Source of the DNA: JBLIOB01 sp047639575
Lineage (GTDB): Bacteria > Bacteroidota > Bacteroidia > Flavobacteriales_D > Parvicellaceae
DNA length: 20,032 nt
Assembly: GCA_047639575.1 (NCBI GenBank)
Contig: JBLIOB010000044.1
Coordinates: 1 to 20,032 of the forward strand
Direction: 5' to 3'
A program made the translations under genes and the position numbers. Shown here in pieces: positions 1 through 8,233 of this stretch. The notes beneath the pieces were generated by a model, which worked only from the letters and a program-made list of their open reading frames with translations, had not been told where the DNA came from and did no database searches. The first letter of the stretch is position 1; every line of letters starts with the position of its first letter.

Positions 1-1537
1 CCTTATTAATAGGAAGGGCTACTAAAAATTCACCATTTCCAGAGTTGGCAAATGCCTCTTTTACCACTTCACCTGTTTCCAAATCTATTAACTTGAAATG
101 GGCTGGCAGATGCGCTTTGGTTACAGCGTCAAAAACTTTCCCTTTGACATGAGTAGTTTTGATCGGTCTATATTTATTTGGTAGTTCAAAAGTGTATAAA
201 TCAAGGCTACCAAACCCACCCTCTCGATCTGATGCAAAAAATGCCAAATTACCTTTAGCAGAAACCAATAAGCTATTTTCATTACTAAAAGTGTTGATTG
301 GATATCCTAAATTAATGGGAGTTTGCCATTCACCTTTAGCATCTCTTCTACTCATATAAATGTCCAGACCACCCATCCCTGGATGACCATTTGAGGAGAA
401 GTAAATTGTTTGTCCATCAGGATGGATCATAACGGATTCTTCTTGATATGGCGTGTTCAATTTATCTGAAATTTTACGCGGTACCGCCCATGTGCCATTT
501 TCAGTAATCTCAGTAACATAAATATCTTGTTCACCTGGATTTCTTCTTGCCTTTTGTCTATTAATCCCACGAATAAAATAGAGAGACTTACCATCTGCCG
601 AAAAGCATGGTTGCGACTCCCAGTGCCCAGAGTTAACAGGTTTTCCAAGGTTAAAAGGGGTCGACCATTTCTCTCCGATCCTTTCACTTGCAAATAAATC
701 GCATGATCCGTATCCTTCTCTATTTTCTCCATAATTAAACTCCCCTTGATACCCTGATTCACAACCAACAAAAATTACATATTTACCGTCAGCTGAAAAA
801 GTAGGAGCTCCTTCATTATATTTTGTGTTAATAGGGTTACCTATGCTTTCACTCTGTGTCCATTCACTGTTTTCCCATGTAGTTACAAAGAAATCTTCTT
901 GAGCCTTATATCTTGCAACTCGGTCATCTTCTATATTTCTAGTAAACAATAAAGTCTTGTCATCTGCAGTCAAAGTAGGAAAGTACTCCGGCCGCTCCGT
1001 GTTAATTTTCTCACCCATATTTTTGGGTTCATATTTCACTGGTCTTTTTAATGCCTCAAGTGCAAATGCCGAATTCTCTGCATTCCGCCTAGCTTCATCT
1101 CTAAAAAAATCACTAGTGTTTTTACTTTTCAAAAACATATTACTATATCGCAACGAACGCTCATAATCACCTATCCCTATTGCCAAGCTACTTATATAGT
1201 ATAATTCATTTACAGAATAATAAGGATTTATCTGAAGTACATTTTCCTTGTATGAAATTGCCGCCTTAAAATCGTTTTGCATGATTTTCACTTCTGACAA
1301 AAGCAATAATGCATCGATAAAATTTGGATCTTTTTCAATCGACTTTAAGGCATTTTCTTCCGCACATGCTAAGGATCTTCTTTGTCCAGTTACTGGGTCG
1401 ATATCCTTAAAGCATATATTCGCCTCTTCATACAGTTTGATGGCTTTCTTGTTATCTGAGCTATACTGTCCAGGTTGCGCAACACTACATGAAGAAATGA
1501 TAATGAAAAACGATAGTATTGAAAGATGTATCCTCAT
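1..1537 (-). CDS. TPR/PD40 (WD40-like propeller) outer-membrane lipoprotein, OmpA-family type, 3' end off window
   Basis: Partial gene: 512 codons are visible, starting at the ATG at 1537 and running off the left edge. The N-terminus is a signal peptide with a possible lipobox (ISSC, Cys17). A helical, TPR-like region covers roughly residues 30-150. About five PD40 propeller repeats follow at roughly 185-430, each with the P-x-F/L-S-A-D-G-K-x-L-x-F pattern (for example PTFSADGKYVIF, PCFSADGKSLYF, IHPDGQTIYFSSNG). From about residue 464 a carboxypeptidase-regulatory-like beta domain begins (VKGKVFDAVTKAHLPA). In Bacteroidota this order usually ends in a C-terminal OmpA peptidoglycan-binding domain, which would lie outside the window, so that part is inference. 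The likely role is a structural or surface-assembly lipoprotein tying the outer membrane to the wall. The start codon overlaps the queE stop (ATGA), which suggests translational coupling. The molecular function of individual family members is mostly unknown. Confidence 0.85.
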   Translation of the reverse strand, partial: MRIHLSILSFFIIISSCSVAQPGQYSSDNKKAIKLYEEANICFKDIDPVTGQRRSLACAEENALKSIEKDPNFIDALLLLSEVKIMQNDFKAAISYKENVLQINPYYSVNELYYISSLAIGIGDYERSLRYSNMFLKSKNTSDFFRDEARRNAENSAFALEALKRPVKYEPKNMGEKINTERPEYFPTLTADDKTLLFTRNIEDDRVARYKAQEDFFVTTWENSEWTQSESIGNPINTKYNEGAPTFSADGKYVIFVGCESGYQGEFNYGENREGYGSCDLFASERIGEKWSTPFNLGKPVNSGHWESQPCFSADGKSLYFIRGINRQKARRNPGEQDIYVTEITENGTWAVPRKISDKLNTPYQEESVMIHPDGQTIYFSSNGHPGMGGLDIYMSRRDAKGEWQTPINLGYPINTFSNENSLLVSAKGNLAFFASDREGGFGSLDLYTFELPNKYRPIKTTHVKGKVFDAVTKAHLPAHFKLIDLETGEVVKEAFANSGNGEFLVALPINK

Positions 1538-2163
1538 GGTATATTTAAATATTTGTGCGTCTGTAAAGAAATTCTCCATTTTGGGTTCTGCTTCACGTAA
1601 TTAATAATCAACGGCATTACTTCTTCTTGCTTGCCCCACTCAGGCTGAAGATACAATTTACAATCCTTATTTATTTTTGAAGCATGTTGTTCGGCCCAAA
1701 TTAAATCATGCGCATTAAATACAATGATTTTAAGTTCGTTTGCCTTCTGATAAATTGAGTCAATAGGTTTCTTAAATTTCTTAGGAGAAAAGCAAATCCA
1801 ATGCCAATTTCCAGTCAGCTCATAAACTCCGGAAGTTTCAATAGCAGTTTCAATGCTTTTCGCATTAAGTTCTGACGTTATATGATCTAATGAATACATA
1901 GCAGGTTCACCGCCAGTTATAACAACAAAATCTGTATTCGTTTCAACCGCAGAATTAACTAATTGATTTACTTGTAATACTGGATGATCATCTGCATTCC
2001 AGCTTTCTTTAACATCACACCATACACAGCCAACATCGCAACCACCTGTCCTAATAAAATAGGCGGCACGTCCCGAATGGAACCCCTCACCTTGAATGGT
2101 AAGAAACTGTTCCATGATAGGCAGTTCCAATTGCTTTATTTGATCTGAATTTGGCAAAGGCAT
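1534..2163 (-). CDS. queE: 7-carboxy-7-deazaguanine synthase (radical SAM)
   Basis: QueE converts 6-carboxy-5,6,7,8-tetrahydropterin to 7-carboxy-7-deazaguanine, an early step towards preQ0 and queuosine in tRNA. The 209-residue length is normal for the family. The N-terminal MEQFLTIQGEGFHSGRAA stretch is typical of QueE. The radical-SAM cluster cysteines are C42, C46 and C49 (CDVGCVWC), and the SAM-binding ITGGEP motif is at residues 82-87. The ATG at 2163 fits the family start. Its stop overlaps the ATG of the PD40 lipoprotein gene, and 63 bases separate it from the upstream lipoprotein gene, so all three probably share a transcript. No queC, queD or queF is in the window, so the rest of the pathway must lie elsewhere. 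Confidence 0.95.
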   Translation of the reverse strand: MPLPNSDQIKQLELPIMEQFLTIQGEGFHSGRAAYFIRTGGCDVGCVWCDVKESWNADDHPVLQVNQLVNSAVETNTDFVVITGGEPAMYSLDHITSELNAKSIETAIETSGVYELTGNWHWICFSPKKFKKPIDSIYQKANELKIIVFNAHDLIWAEQHASKINKDCKLYLQPEWGKQEEVMPLIINYVKQNPKWRISLQTHKYLNIP

Positions 2164-2226
2164 AAAGATAATGGAATGAGCAGATGAACTTAATTATCAG
2201 CAGAAAATTTTAAGATATAAACACAA

Positions 2227-3192
2227 CTAATCCAATAGAAACCTTAAGCGGTAGGGAGCCATCATACGCACAGCGAATACATATTCTTGATTCTTCCTGT
2301 CTGACTTAGCATCTAACCTTAACTCGGAAAAAGCTTTATTGAAATACAGGATGGATAACGAATTACGTTTTTCTTCTAACCACTTATGATGCGCACTAAT
2401 CATTGATATAAAATCTTGATAAGTTGCGCCCGCATTCATTTTCAAATCGACCAATGTATTAACAGTAGGGCGATAATGCTCGCCTATTAACTCAAAATTT
2501 GAGCTATCCGTTTTCCAATTATATTCTTCTTGCTGAAATAAGCTAGCACATTCAAACCCTAAGCAAGTGTCTCTTCTTTTTGACAAGGTGTCCAGCCAAT
2601 TAAAATTTTCCACTAAAAACAATGAATCAATTTCTTCCAAATCGTTTAAGAAAAAAGAATCTAACTGATTTCTTATTTCAACTTCAGGCTTTTCTAATGT
2701 CAATATATCATCTGACAATACAAATATCTCCTGATTCGAATTTCGACTTTCAAAACAACAATTTAACGGAATATCATTTCTTGATATTGTATATCCAATT
2801 TTCATGGAGTCCCGTTGGAAGCACACATCAAGCGCTAGATCATATTGTTTCGCCAATGTTAAAGAGTTAAACACATATTGAACGTCTTTAATATTCATGC
2901 TCTTAGAAAAACATAAAGAAATTGGATCCCACCTCATACCTGGGATACTTGTTTCTATAAAAAACCTATTTGATTTAAAGCAAGTATCGCCATTAACTAC
3001 TAATTGAAGTGAATCATGCACCACCGCTAAAACTTTAACAATTGCCGTTACTTTTGCTTTAGTTAAAACGGAGTCAGCGTAAAAAGAAATCGCTAAATCA
3101 TTGGTTGAAACCTCATCATTAACTACCCGCGTATCTCCACAGGAAGTTAAAACCAATCCAAGAAAAACCAATATACTAAGCCAACGCACCAT
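2227..3192 (-). CDS. Uncharacterised cysteine-rich lipoprotein
   Basis: This encodes a 321-residue protein that I do not recognise. The N-terminus is a clear lipoprotein signal: a hydrophobic stretch at residues 4-16 and lipobox LTSC with Cys18. The mature part has seven further cysteines (71, 94, 124, 145, 146, 210, 215). Four of them are followed by Phe (TCF, LCF, VCF, CCF), which suggests a disulphide-stabilised periplasmic domain of repeated beta units; that is inference. The C-terminal 75 residues (ATYQDFISMI onward) vaguely recall the periplasmic domain of ExbD/TolR proteins, but I would not assign that. It is the first gene of the minus-strand run leading into queE and the PD40 lipoprotein. 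A plausible promoter lies 24 bases upstream of the ATG. Confidence 0.75.
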   Translation of the reverse strand: MVRWLSILVFLGLVLTSCGDTRVVNDEVSTNDLAISFYADSVLTKAKVTAIVKVLAVVHDSLQLVVNGDTCFKSNRFFIETSIPGMRWDPISLCFSKSMNIKDVQYVFNSLTLAKQYDLALDVCFQRDSMKIGYTISRNDIPLNCCFESRNSNQEIFVLSDDILTLEKPEVEIRNQLDSFFLNDLEEIDSLFLVENFNWLDTLSKRRDTCLGFECASLFQQEEYNWKTDSSNFELIGEHYRPTVNTLVDLKMNAGATYQDFISMISAHHKWLEEKRNSLSILYFNKAFSELRLDAKSDRKNQEYVFAVRMMAPYRLRFLLD

Positions 3193-3215
3193 TTTCTTTT
3201 AATTCTAGTTGCGCA

Positions 3216-3246
3216 CAAAGTTAACCCCAATTTATTTCGTCTCGAA
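3216..3246 (-). promoter_or_regulatory. Putative Bacteroidota-type promoter for the lipoprotein-queE-PD40 run
   Basis: On the minus strand TAACTTTG (3223-3216) matches the TAnnTTTG -7 element. TTCG (3246-3243), one base from the TTTG -33 element, lies upstream with a 19-base spacer, the usual distance. The box ends 23 bases before the ATG at 3192. Confidence 0.5.
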
Positions 3247-3300
3247 TTAAACCATTTCGATTTACCTCAGTCAAAGATTTGAATATTAAAACTGAAGGAT

Positions 3301-3690
3301 ATGAAAAAGTTAGGAATTATTGCAATGTTAAGTTTAATGGCAATTGTAACATTTGGACAAGACGTGAATCAAAAGAAAACACCAGAACAAAAAGCAGAAT
3401 TAAAACTTGAGCGAATGACCAAGAAGCTTGATCTTTCTGAGACCCAAGTAGCCAGTATAAAGGCAATCCAAAGTAAAAGGATGTCAGAACATAAAGAGCT
3501 TCAGGCAAAACATAAGGCCATTCATGAGAAAATAGATACGCATAAAATGGAGTCAGTAAGCGCAGTTAGGTTACAACTAACGGATGCCCAGCGAATCCAA
3601 TTTGATGAAATTCAAGCGAAAAGAGTAGCTAAACATGAAAAAATGAAAGCTGAAGTAAAAGCGTTTAAGCAAGAGCAAAGAAAGAAATAA
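3301..3690 (+). CDS. Small periplasmic LTxxQ-motif (Spy/CpxP-like) helical protein
   Basis: This is a 129-residue secreted protein. Residues 1-20 form a signal peptide (MKKLGIIAMLSLMAIVTFGQ), probably cut after Gly19. The rest is highly charged, Lys/Glu/Gln-rich and predicted all-helical. Two LTxxQ-type motifs are visible: LSETQ near residue 45 and LTDAQ near residue 93, spaced as in the two halves of Spy/CpxP-type proteins. In Enterobacteria such proteins act as periplasmic chaperones or envelope-stress adaptors. In Bacteroidota many short Lys-rich homologues exist with unknown function, so the role here is inference. The gene stands alone: divergent from the lipoprotein gene at 3192 and closed by its own terminator at 3732-3767. 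Confidence 0.8.
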   Translation: MKKLGIIAMLSLMAIVTFGQDVNQKKTPEQKAELKLERMTKKLDLSETQVASIKAIQSKRMSEHKELQAKHKAIHEKIDTHKMESVSAVRLQLTDAQRIQFDEIQAKRVAKHEKMKAEVKAFKQEQRKK

Positions 3691-3731
3691 AGCCAAGCAA
3701 GGAAAATAAACTTGGTACTCGGTTTGGTTAA

Positions 3732-3767
3732 AATGTCTGTTCACTTTTGTGAATGGGCATTTTTTTT
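3732..3767 (+). terminator. Rho-independent terminator, possibly bidirectional
   Basis: A 13-bp stem (3732-3744 with 3749-3761, several G-U pairs) encloses a TTTT loop and is followed by a run of T to 3767. It lies 42 bases after the LTxxQ gene. The stem is flanked by AAA on the other side, so it could also end folD transcripts arriving on the minus strand. Confidence 0.8.
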
Positions 3768-3831
3768 GATCCTATTTACGCGACAATCTTAGATACACAG
3801 AAACTTCAAAAAACACAAATCAATTTACTTT

Positions 3832-4707
3832 TTATCTTCTGAGTTTGGCTGAAAGAATAGTATTCTTCAACAATGATGCAATCGTCATCGGTCCTACCCC
3901 ACCTGGAACTGGCGTGATGAATGAACATTTTTCAGCTACATCATCAAAATTCACATCTCCTAGTAATCTAAAGCCAGATTTCTTCGATTCATCTACCACT
4001 CTTGTAATTCCTACATCAATAATAACAGCTCCCTCTTTTACATAGTCTGATGTAATGAATTCGGGTTTGCCTAATGCAACAACTAAGATGTCTGCAGTTT
4101 GGCAAATCTCTTTTAAGTTGGTTGTTCTTGAATGTGTCAAGGTAACTGTTGAATTTCCCGGATAAGCATTTCTTCCCATTAAGATACTCATAGGAGAGCC
4201 TACTATATGGCTTCTACCAACAACTACACAATGTTTTCCACTCGTATCTACCTTAGCTCTTTCCAACAACTGCATTATACCATATGGAGTTGCGGGAAGG
4301 AAAGTGGGAAGATTCAAAGCCATTTTACCAATGTTCTCTGGATGGAATCCATCTACATCTTTATCGGGAGCAACAGCCATTGTTACTTTGTCTTCACTGA
4401 TATGATCTGGTAGCGGTAGTTGAACTATGAATCCATCAATGTCATCGTTATTGTTCAATTTTCCGATTTCTGCTAATAAATCATCTTCAGAAATTGTGGA
4501 TGGAAGTTGCACTAACGTGGACTCGAAGCCTACTTTTTCACAGGCTTTTACCTTAGCATTAACATAGGTTATGCTCGCTCCATTTTCTCCTACAAGTATT
4601 GCTGCTAAATGAGGTTTTTTACCCCCAGAAGCAACAAATTCTGCTACTTCCTGTGCGATTTCTTCTTTGATAGCTGCCGATGTGGCCTTTCCGTCTAATA
4701 ACTCCAT
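3832..4707 (-). CDS. folD: Bifunctional methylenetetrahydrofolate dehydrogenase / methenyltetrahydrofolate cyclohydrolase
   Basis: FolD interconverts 5,10-methylene-THF, 5,10-methenyl-THF and 10-formyl-THF in the cytosol, using NADP, and supplies one-carbon units for purine and initiator-tRNA formylation. The 291-residue length is typical. The catalytic segment SITYVNAKVKA holds the conserved Tyr48 and Lys52. QLPLP is at 96-100 and PDKDVDGFHP at 114-123 with the conserved Asp119. The Rossmann NADP-binding signature GRSHIVGSPMSILM and the C-terminal PVPGGVGPMT motif are intact. It lies downstream of ffh in the same orientation, but the 145-base gap holds two hairpins, so read-through from ffh is uncertain. 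No good TAnnTTTG element was seen directly upstream. Confidence 0.97.
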   Translation of the reverse strand: MELLDGKATSAAIKEEIAQEVAEFVASGGKKPHLAAILVGENGASITYVNAKVKACEKVGFESTLVQLPSTISEDDLLAEIGKLNNNDDIDGFIVQLPLPDHISEDKVTMAVAPDKDVDGFHPENIGKMALNLPTFLPATPYGIMQLLERAKVDTSGKHCVVVGRSHIVGSPMSILMGRNAYPGNSTVTLTHSRTTNLKEICQTADILVVALGKPEFITSDYVKEGAVIIDVGITRVVDESKKSGFRLLGDVNFDDVAEKCSFITPVPGGVGPMTIASLLKNTILSAKLRR

Positions 4708-4739
4708 ATTAATTTTCTTCGATGTAAAGACATAAGATA

Positions 4740-4778
4740 AAAAGACTTAGGACAAATTCATTAAATCTTAAGTCTTTT
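4740..4778 (-). terminator. Terminator-like hairpin upstream of folD (hairpin 1)
   Basis: An inverted repeat has a perfect 10-bp arm (4740-4749 with 4769-4778), extended by three more pairs (one G-U) and enclosing a 13-base loop. On the minus strand the stem is followed by TATCTTATG, a weak T tract. It shares its AAGTCTTTT arm with hairpin 2 (4809-4849). Confidence 0.5.
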
Positions 4779-4808
4779 CTGCTTTACTCTAAAGAAATAA
4801 AATACAAA

Positions 4809-4849
4809 GACAAAAGACTTTCCTTTCAACGGTCTTTTAGTCTTTTGTC
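4809..4849 (-). terminator. Terminator-like hairpin just after ffh (hairpin 2)
   Basis: A perfect 11-bp inverted repeat (4809-4819 with 4839-4849) begins three bases after the ffh stop. On the minus strand it is followed by a T-rich stretch (TTTGTATTTTATTTC). The stem is A/T-rich, so its strength as a terminator is uncertain. It is the best candidate for the ffh transcript end. Confidence 0.6.
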
Positions 4850-4852
4850 AAC

Positions 4853-6196
4853 TTACATTTTTCCTCCGCCTGCACCTTTCATTTGGCGCATCATATTCAT
4901 CATGTTCTTTTTGTTGCTCATCATCTTCATCATTTTTCGAGTATCCTCAAATTGCTTGATGAGCTTATTCACATCTTGAATCGTAGTTCCACTTCCTTTT
5001 GCAATCCGTTTTCTTCTAGACCCATTCAGAATCTCAGGTTTGTCTTTTTCAGCGGGAGTCATAGACTGAATGATGGCCTCAATACCTTTGAATGCGTCAT
5101 CTTCAATTTCCACATCCTTCATCGCCTTACCCATTCCAGGAATCATTCCCATCAAATCTTTAACATTACCCATTTTCTTGATCTGTTGTAATTGATCATA
5201 GAAATCATGAAAGTTAAATTGGTTCTTTTGAATCTTTCTTTGAAGTTTCTTTGCAGCTTCTTCATCAAATTGTTCTTGAGCTCTTTCCACTAAGGAAACA
5301 ACATCTCCCATTCCCAAAATCCGATCTGACATCCGATCTGGGTGAAAAATATCGATGGCTTCCATTTTTTCACCGGTACCAATAAACTTAATCGGTTTAT
5401 TTACAATGGATTTAATGGATAAGGCAGCTCCACCTCTTGTATCACCATCTAGTTTCGTTAAAACAACACCATCAAAATTAATTCTCTGATCAAAAATCTT
5501 TGCAGTATTTACCGCATCTTGACCGGTCATCGAATCAACAACGAATAATGTTTCAGTTGGACGGATAGCATTTTTAACCTGCTCAATTTCCGCCATCATT
5601 TTCTCATCAACAGCAAGACGACCAGCGGTATCAATAATAACTACGTCAAATCCATTACTTCGACCATGTGTAATTGCAGCTTGCGCAATTTCTACAGGAT
5701 TCTTGTTTTCTCGATCAGAATAAACCTCTACTCCTATTTGTTCTCCAACTACTTGAAGCTGATCAATGGCTGCTGGTCGGTAAACATCACAAGCAGCTAA
5801 TAGTACTTTTTTACCCTGCTTCTGGGTGAGCATGTTCGCTAGTTTTCCAGAGAAGGTAGTCTTTCCAGATCCTTGAAGACCGGACATCAGTACAATTCCA
5901 GGAGTACCTGAAACGTTTATGCCTTCTGTCTGACCGCCCATTAAGTCAGTCAACTCCTCATGTGTTAACTTAATTAAAAGTTGACTAGGAGATATTGAAT
6001 TCAATACGTCTTGTCCGAGCGCTTTCTCTTTAATTCTAGTCGTAAAGTCTTTAGCGGTTTTGAAGTTAACATCTGCATCTAGTAAAGCTCTTCGAACTTC
6101 CTTTAACGTTTCTGCAACATTTATTTCTGAAATCTGACCTTGACCTTTTAATACTTTAAAGGCTCTGTCAAACTTGTCTGATAAATTCTCGAACAT
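4853..6196 (-). CDS. ffh: Signal recognition particle protein (SRP54 GTPase)
   Basis: Ffh binds 4.5S RNA and signal sequences of nascent membrane proteins and delivers ribosomes to FtsY. The 447-residue length is normal. The N domain occupies residues 1 to about 90. In the G domain the P-loop GLQGSGKT is at 106-113, DVYRPAAIDQL near 137-147, DTAGR at 189-193 and TKLD at 247-250, followed by GDTRGGAAL. The M domain from about residue 300 ends in a strongly Met-rich tail (MMRQMKGAGGGKM), as expected for signal-peptide and RNA binding. The ATG at 6196 fits the family start (MFENLSDKFDRAFK). A TAnnTTTG match 24 bases upstream suggests its own promoter. folD follows on the same strand after two hairpins. 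Confidence 0.98.
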   Translation of the reverse strand: MFENLSDKFDRAFKVLKGQGQISEINVAETLKEVRRALLDADVNFKTAKDFTTRIKEKALGQDVLNSISPSQLLIKLTHEELTDLMGGQTEGINVSGTPGIVLMSGLQGSGKTTFSGKLANMLTQKQGKKVLLAACDVYRPAAIDQLQVVGEQIGVEVYSDRENKNPVEIAQAAITHGRSNGFDVVIIDTAGRLAVDEKMMAEIEQVKNAIRPTETLFVVDSMTGQDAVNTAKIFDQRINFDGVVLTKLDGDTRGGAALSIKSIVNKPIKFIGTGEKMEAIDIFHPDRMSDRILGMGDVVSLVERAQEQFDEEAAKKLQRKIQKNQFNFHDFYDQLQQIKKMGNVKDLMGMIPGMGKAMKDVEIEDDAFKGIEAIIQSMTPAEKDKPEILNGSRRKRIAKGSGTTIQDVNKLIKQFEDTRKMMKMMSNKKNMMNMMRQMKGAGGGKM

Positions 6197-6219
6197 TCTA
6201 TTGATAATTTTTAGATCAA

Positions 6220-6227
6220 CAAATTTA
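6220..6227 (-). promoter_or_regulatory. Putative -7 element of the ffh promoter
   Basis: TAAATTTG on the minus strand matches TAnnTTTG exactly and ends 23 bases before the ffh ATG. No convincing TTTG -33 box was found at 19 bases, so the call rests on the -7 box and its position. Confidence 0.45.
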
Positions 6228-6457
6228 ATATTAATTCGTCTTCATAAATAACGGTTTTCCATTAATCTTAACAGAATAGGATTAAAAGAATAAAAGATAA
6301 ATGGTAAAACCGCCTACACCTTTACCTAATTCCTTTTTAAATTCTCGTTCGATCCCTTCAATATATAGCAATTGCTTCTGTTGATTCTTTGGCTACTTCA
6401 ACAGATCCATATCCAAGTTTCACTTTTTCAAGCGATGAGCATGGCGAATAATCTCAC

Positions 6458-8233
6458 TTACATTTTATTCGGAACAGTAATGCCTATAAGTTTCATAGAA
6501 TTAAATATCACGGTTGCAGTTAGATCACTTATTTGCAATCTGATATTTTTAACCGCTTCATTTTCTTCTTTAAGAATGGCCACTTGCTGATAAAACGAAT
6601 TAAACAGTTTTACCATATTGAAGGTATAATTGATTAAAACAGCTGGACTTAGTTGATTCTCACATTCTTTAATTGCTTCCGAAAATTTTAATATCTCAAT
6701 TATTAAAGATTTTTCAATTGGCTTTAAAGCCAATGAAGTATCAAGCCCAGTTAATTCATCTGCCTTATTTAATAAAGACTGAATTCGCGCATAAGCATAT
6801 TGAACAAAAGGGCCAGTGTTTCCATTTAAATCAATTGATTCTTCTGGATTAAACATCATTCCTTTTTTCGGGTCAACTCGAAGTAAATAATATTTAAGCC
6901 CACCGAGTCCAATTGTACGATAAAGCTCTTCTTTTTGGTAATCTGAAAACCCTTCCAAATGACCTCGATCATTTGCCATCACTCTGGCATCTTCAACTAC
7001 ATCAGCCATTAAATCATCTGCATCGACAACGGTTCCTTCTCGTGATTTCATTTTCCCGCTAGGCAATTCCACCATGCCATAGGAAAGGTGCGAACAACCT
7101 GAAGCCCAGTCGAAACCAAGCTCTTCCAATATAGCAAACAAGACCTTAAAGTGATGTTCCTGTTCATTACCAACCGTGTAAATTAAGCCGGAAAGTGTAG
7201 GATGTTTTCTAAATCTTTCTATTGCTGTTCCAATATCTTGCGTCATGTATACCGATGTTCCATCGGCACGTAAAAGAAGTTTATCATCCATTTTATGTTT
7301 GGATAAATCTACCCAAATTGAACCATCATCTTTCTGATAATATTTACCTTCAGCAAGTCCTTCTTCCACAACTGCTTTACCTAAAATGTAAGTTTCAGAT
7401 TCGTAATAAAGCTCGTCAAAATCAACGCCCATGGTATTATATGTTCGATCGAATCCGCTATACACCCACCCGTTCATCTTTTCCCACAATGCATAGATTT
7501 CAGGATCCTTCGCTTCCCACTTTAGAAGCATTTCTTGAGCTTCAATAATAATTGGCGCAATCTTTTTTGCCTTTTCTTCTTCCAAGCCCGCAGCAACTAA
7601 TTCGGCAATCTCCTTTTTATATTCTTTATCAAAGGCTACATAGTATTTCCCTACTAATTTGTCTCCTTTAACCCCTGACGATTCTGGAGTTTCTCCTTCG
7701 CCAAATCGGAGCCAAGCAAGCATGCTTTTACAAATATGAATTCCTCGATCATTTATTATCTGAGTCTTAAATACTTCGTGCCCATTTGCCTTTAATATTT
7801 CGGCAATCGAATATCCAAGGAATATATTTCTGAGGTGACCTAAATGCAAAGGTTTATTAGTATTCGGAGAAGAATACTCAACCATAAAAGTTTTATTAGA
7901 CTTTTCCTTGGCGTAACCGTAATCTTTATCACCAACGTGATTAGCTAGTTCAGAAATCCAAAATTGATCAGCGATTGTAAGATTTAAAAAACCTTTTACA
8001 ACATTAAAGTCAATTACCTCTTCACAGTTAGCGACAAGATATTGCCCTATGTCTTCACAAGTATCTTCGGGTTTTTTCTTGGAAATTCTTAGCAATGGAA
8101 ATACAACGATGGTTAGATCTCCATCAAATTCTTTCTTGGTGTCTTGTACTTGGATTGTACTCGCGTCCACATTCTGATCGTACAGCTGTACAATTCCAGA
8201 AACTGCAGCTTTCGCAATCAGTTCATTAATCAT
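6458..8233 (-). CDS. argS: Arginyl-tRNA synthetase
   Basis: ArgRS is a class I aminoacyl-tRNA synthetase that charges tRNA-Arg. The 591-residue protein has the N-terminal additional domain in about the first 100 residues. The ATP-binding HIGH-type motif is within SSPNTNKPLHLGHLRN (HLGH at 130-133), and the KMSK-equivalent GKMKSREG has K394-S397, a form usual in many ArgRS. The C-terminal DALR anticodon-binding domain starts with NTGPFVQYAYARIQSLL near residue 470. The ATG at 8233 shares one base with the stop of the arginase-family gene (TAATG), so the two are probably co-transcribed and translationally coupled. The pairing puts arginine charging and arginine breakdown on one message, which is noteworthy but of unknown meaning. 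Confidence 0.98.
   Translation of the reverse strand: MINELIAKAAVSGIVQLYDQNVDASTIQVQDTKKEFDGDLTIVVFPLLRISKKKPEDTCEDIGQYLVANCEEVIDFNVVKGFLNLTIADQFWISELANHVGDKDYGYAKEKSNKTFMVEYSSPNTNKPLHLGHLRNIFLGYSIAEILKANGHEVFKTQIINDRGIHICKSMLAWLRFGEGETPESSGVKGDKLVGKYYVAFDKEYKKEIAELVAAGLEEEKAKKIAPIIIEAQEMLLKWEAKDPEIYALWEKMNGWVYSGFDRTYNTMGVDFDELYYESETYILGKAVVEEGLAEGKYYQKDDGSIWVDLSKHKMDDKLLLRADGTSVYMTQDIGTAIERFRKHPTLSGLIYTVGNEQEHHFKVLFAILEELGFDWASGCSHLSYGMVELPSGKMKSREGTVVDADDLMADVVEDARVMANDRGHLEGFSDYQKEELYRTIGLGGLKYYLLRVDPKKGMMFNPEESIDLNGNTGPFVQYAYARIQSLLNKADELTGLDTSLALKPIEKSLIIEILKFSEAIKECENQLSPAVLINYTFNMVKLFNSFYQQVAILKEENEAVKNIRLQISDLTATVIFNSMKLIGITVPNKM

Noticed and set aside
1248..1604. A 118-codon plus-strand frame crossing the queE / PD40 lipoprotein junction.
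   Set aside because: It is antisense to two genes with clear family motifs and codes for no recognisable protein.
6345..6360. GTTCGATCCC, which resembles a tRNA T loop.
   Set aside because: Flanking bases do not form a T stem and no cloverleaf can be built.
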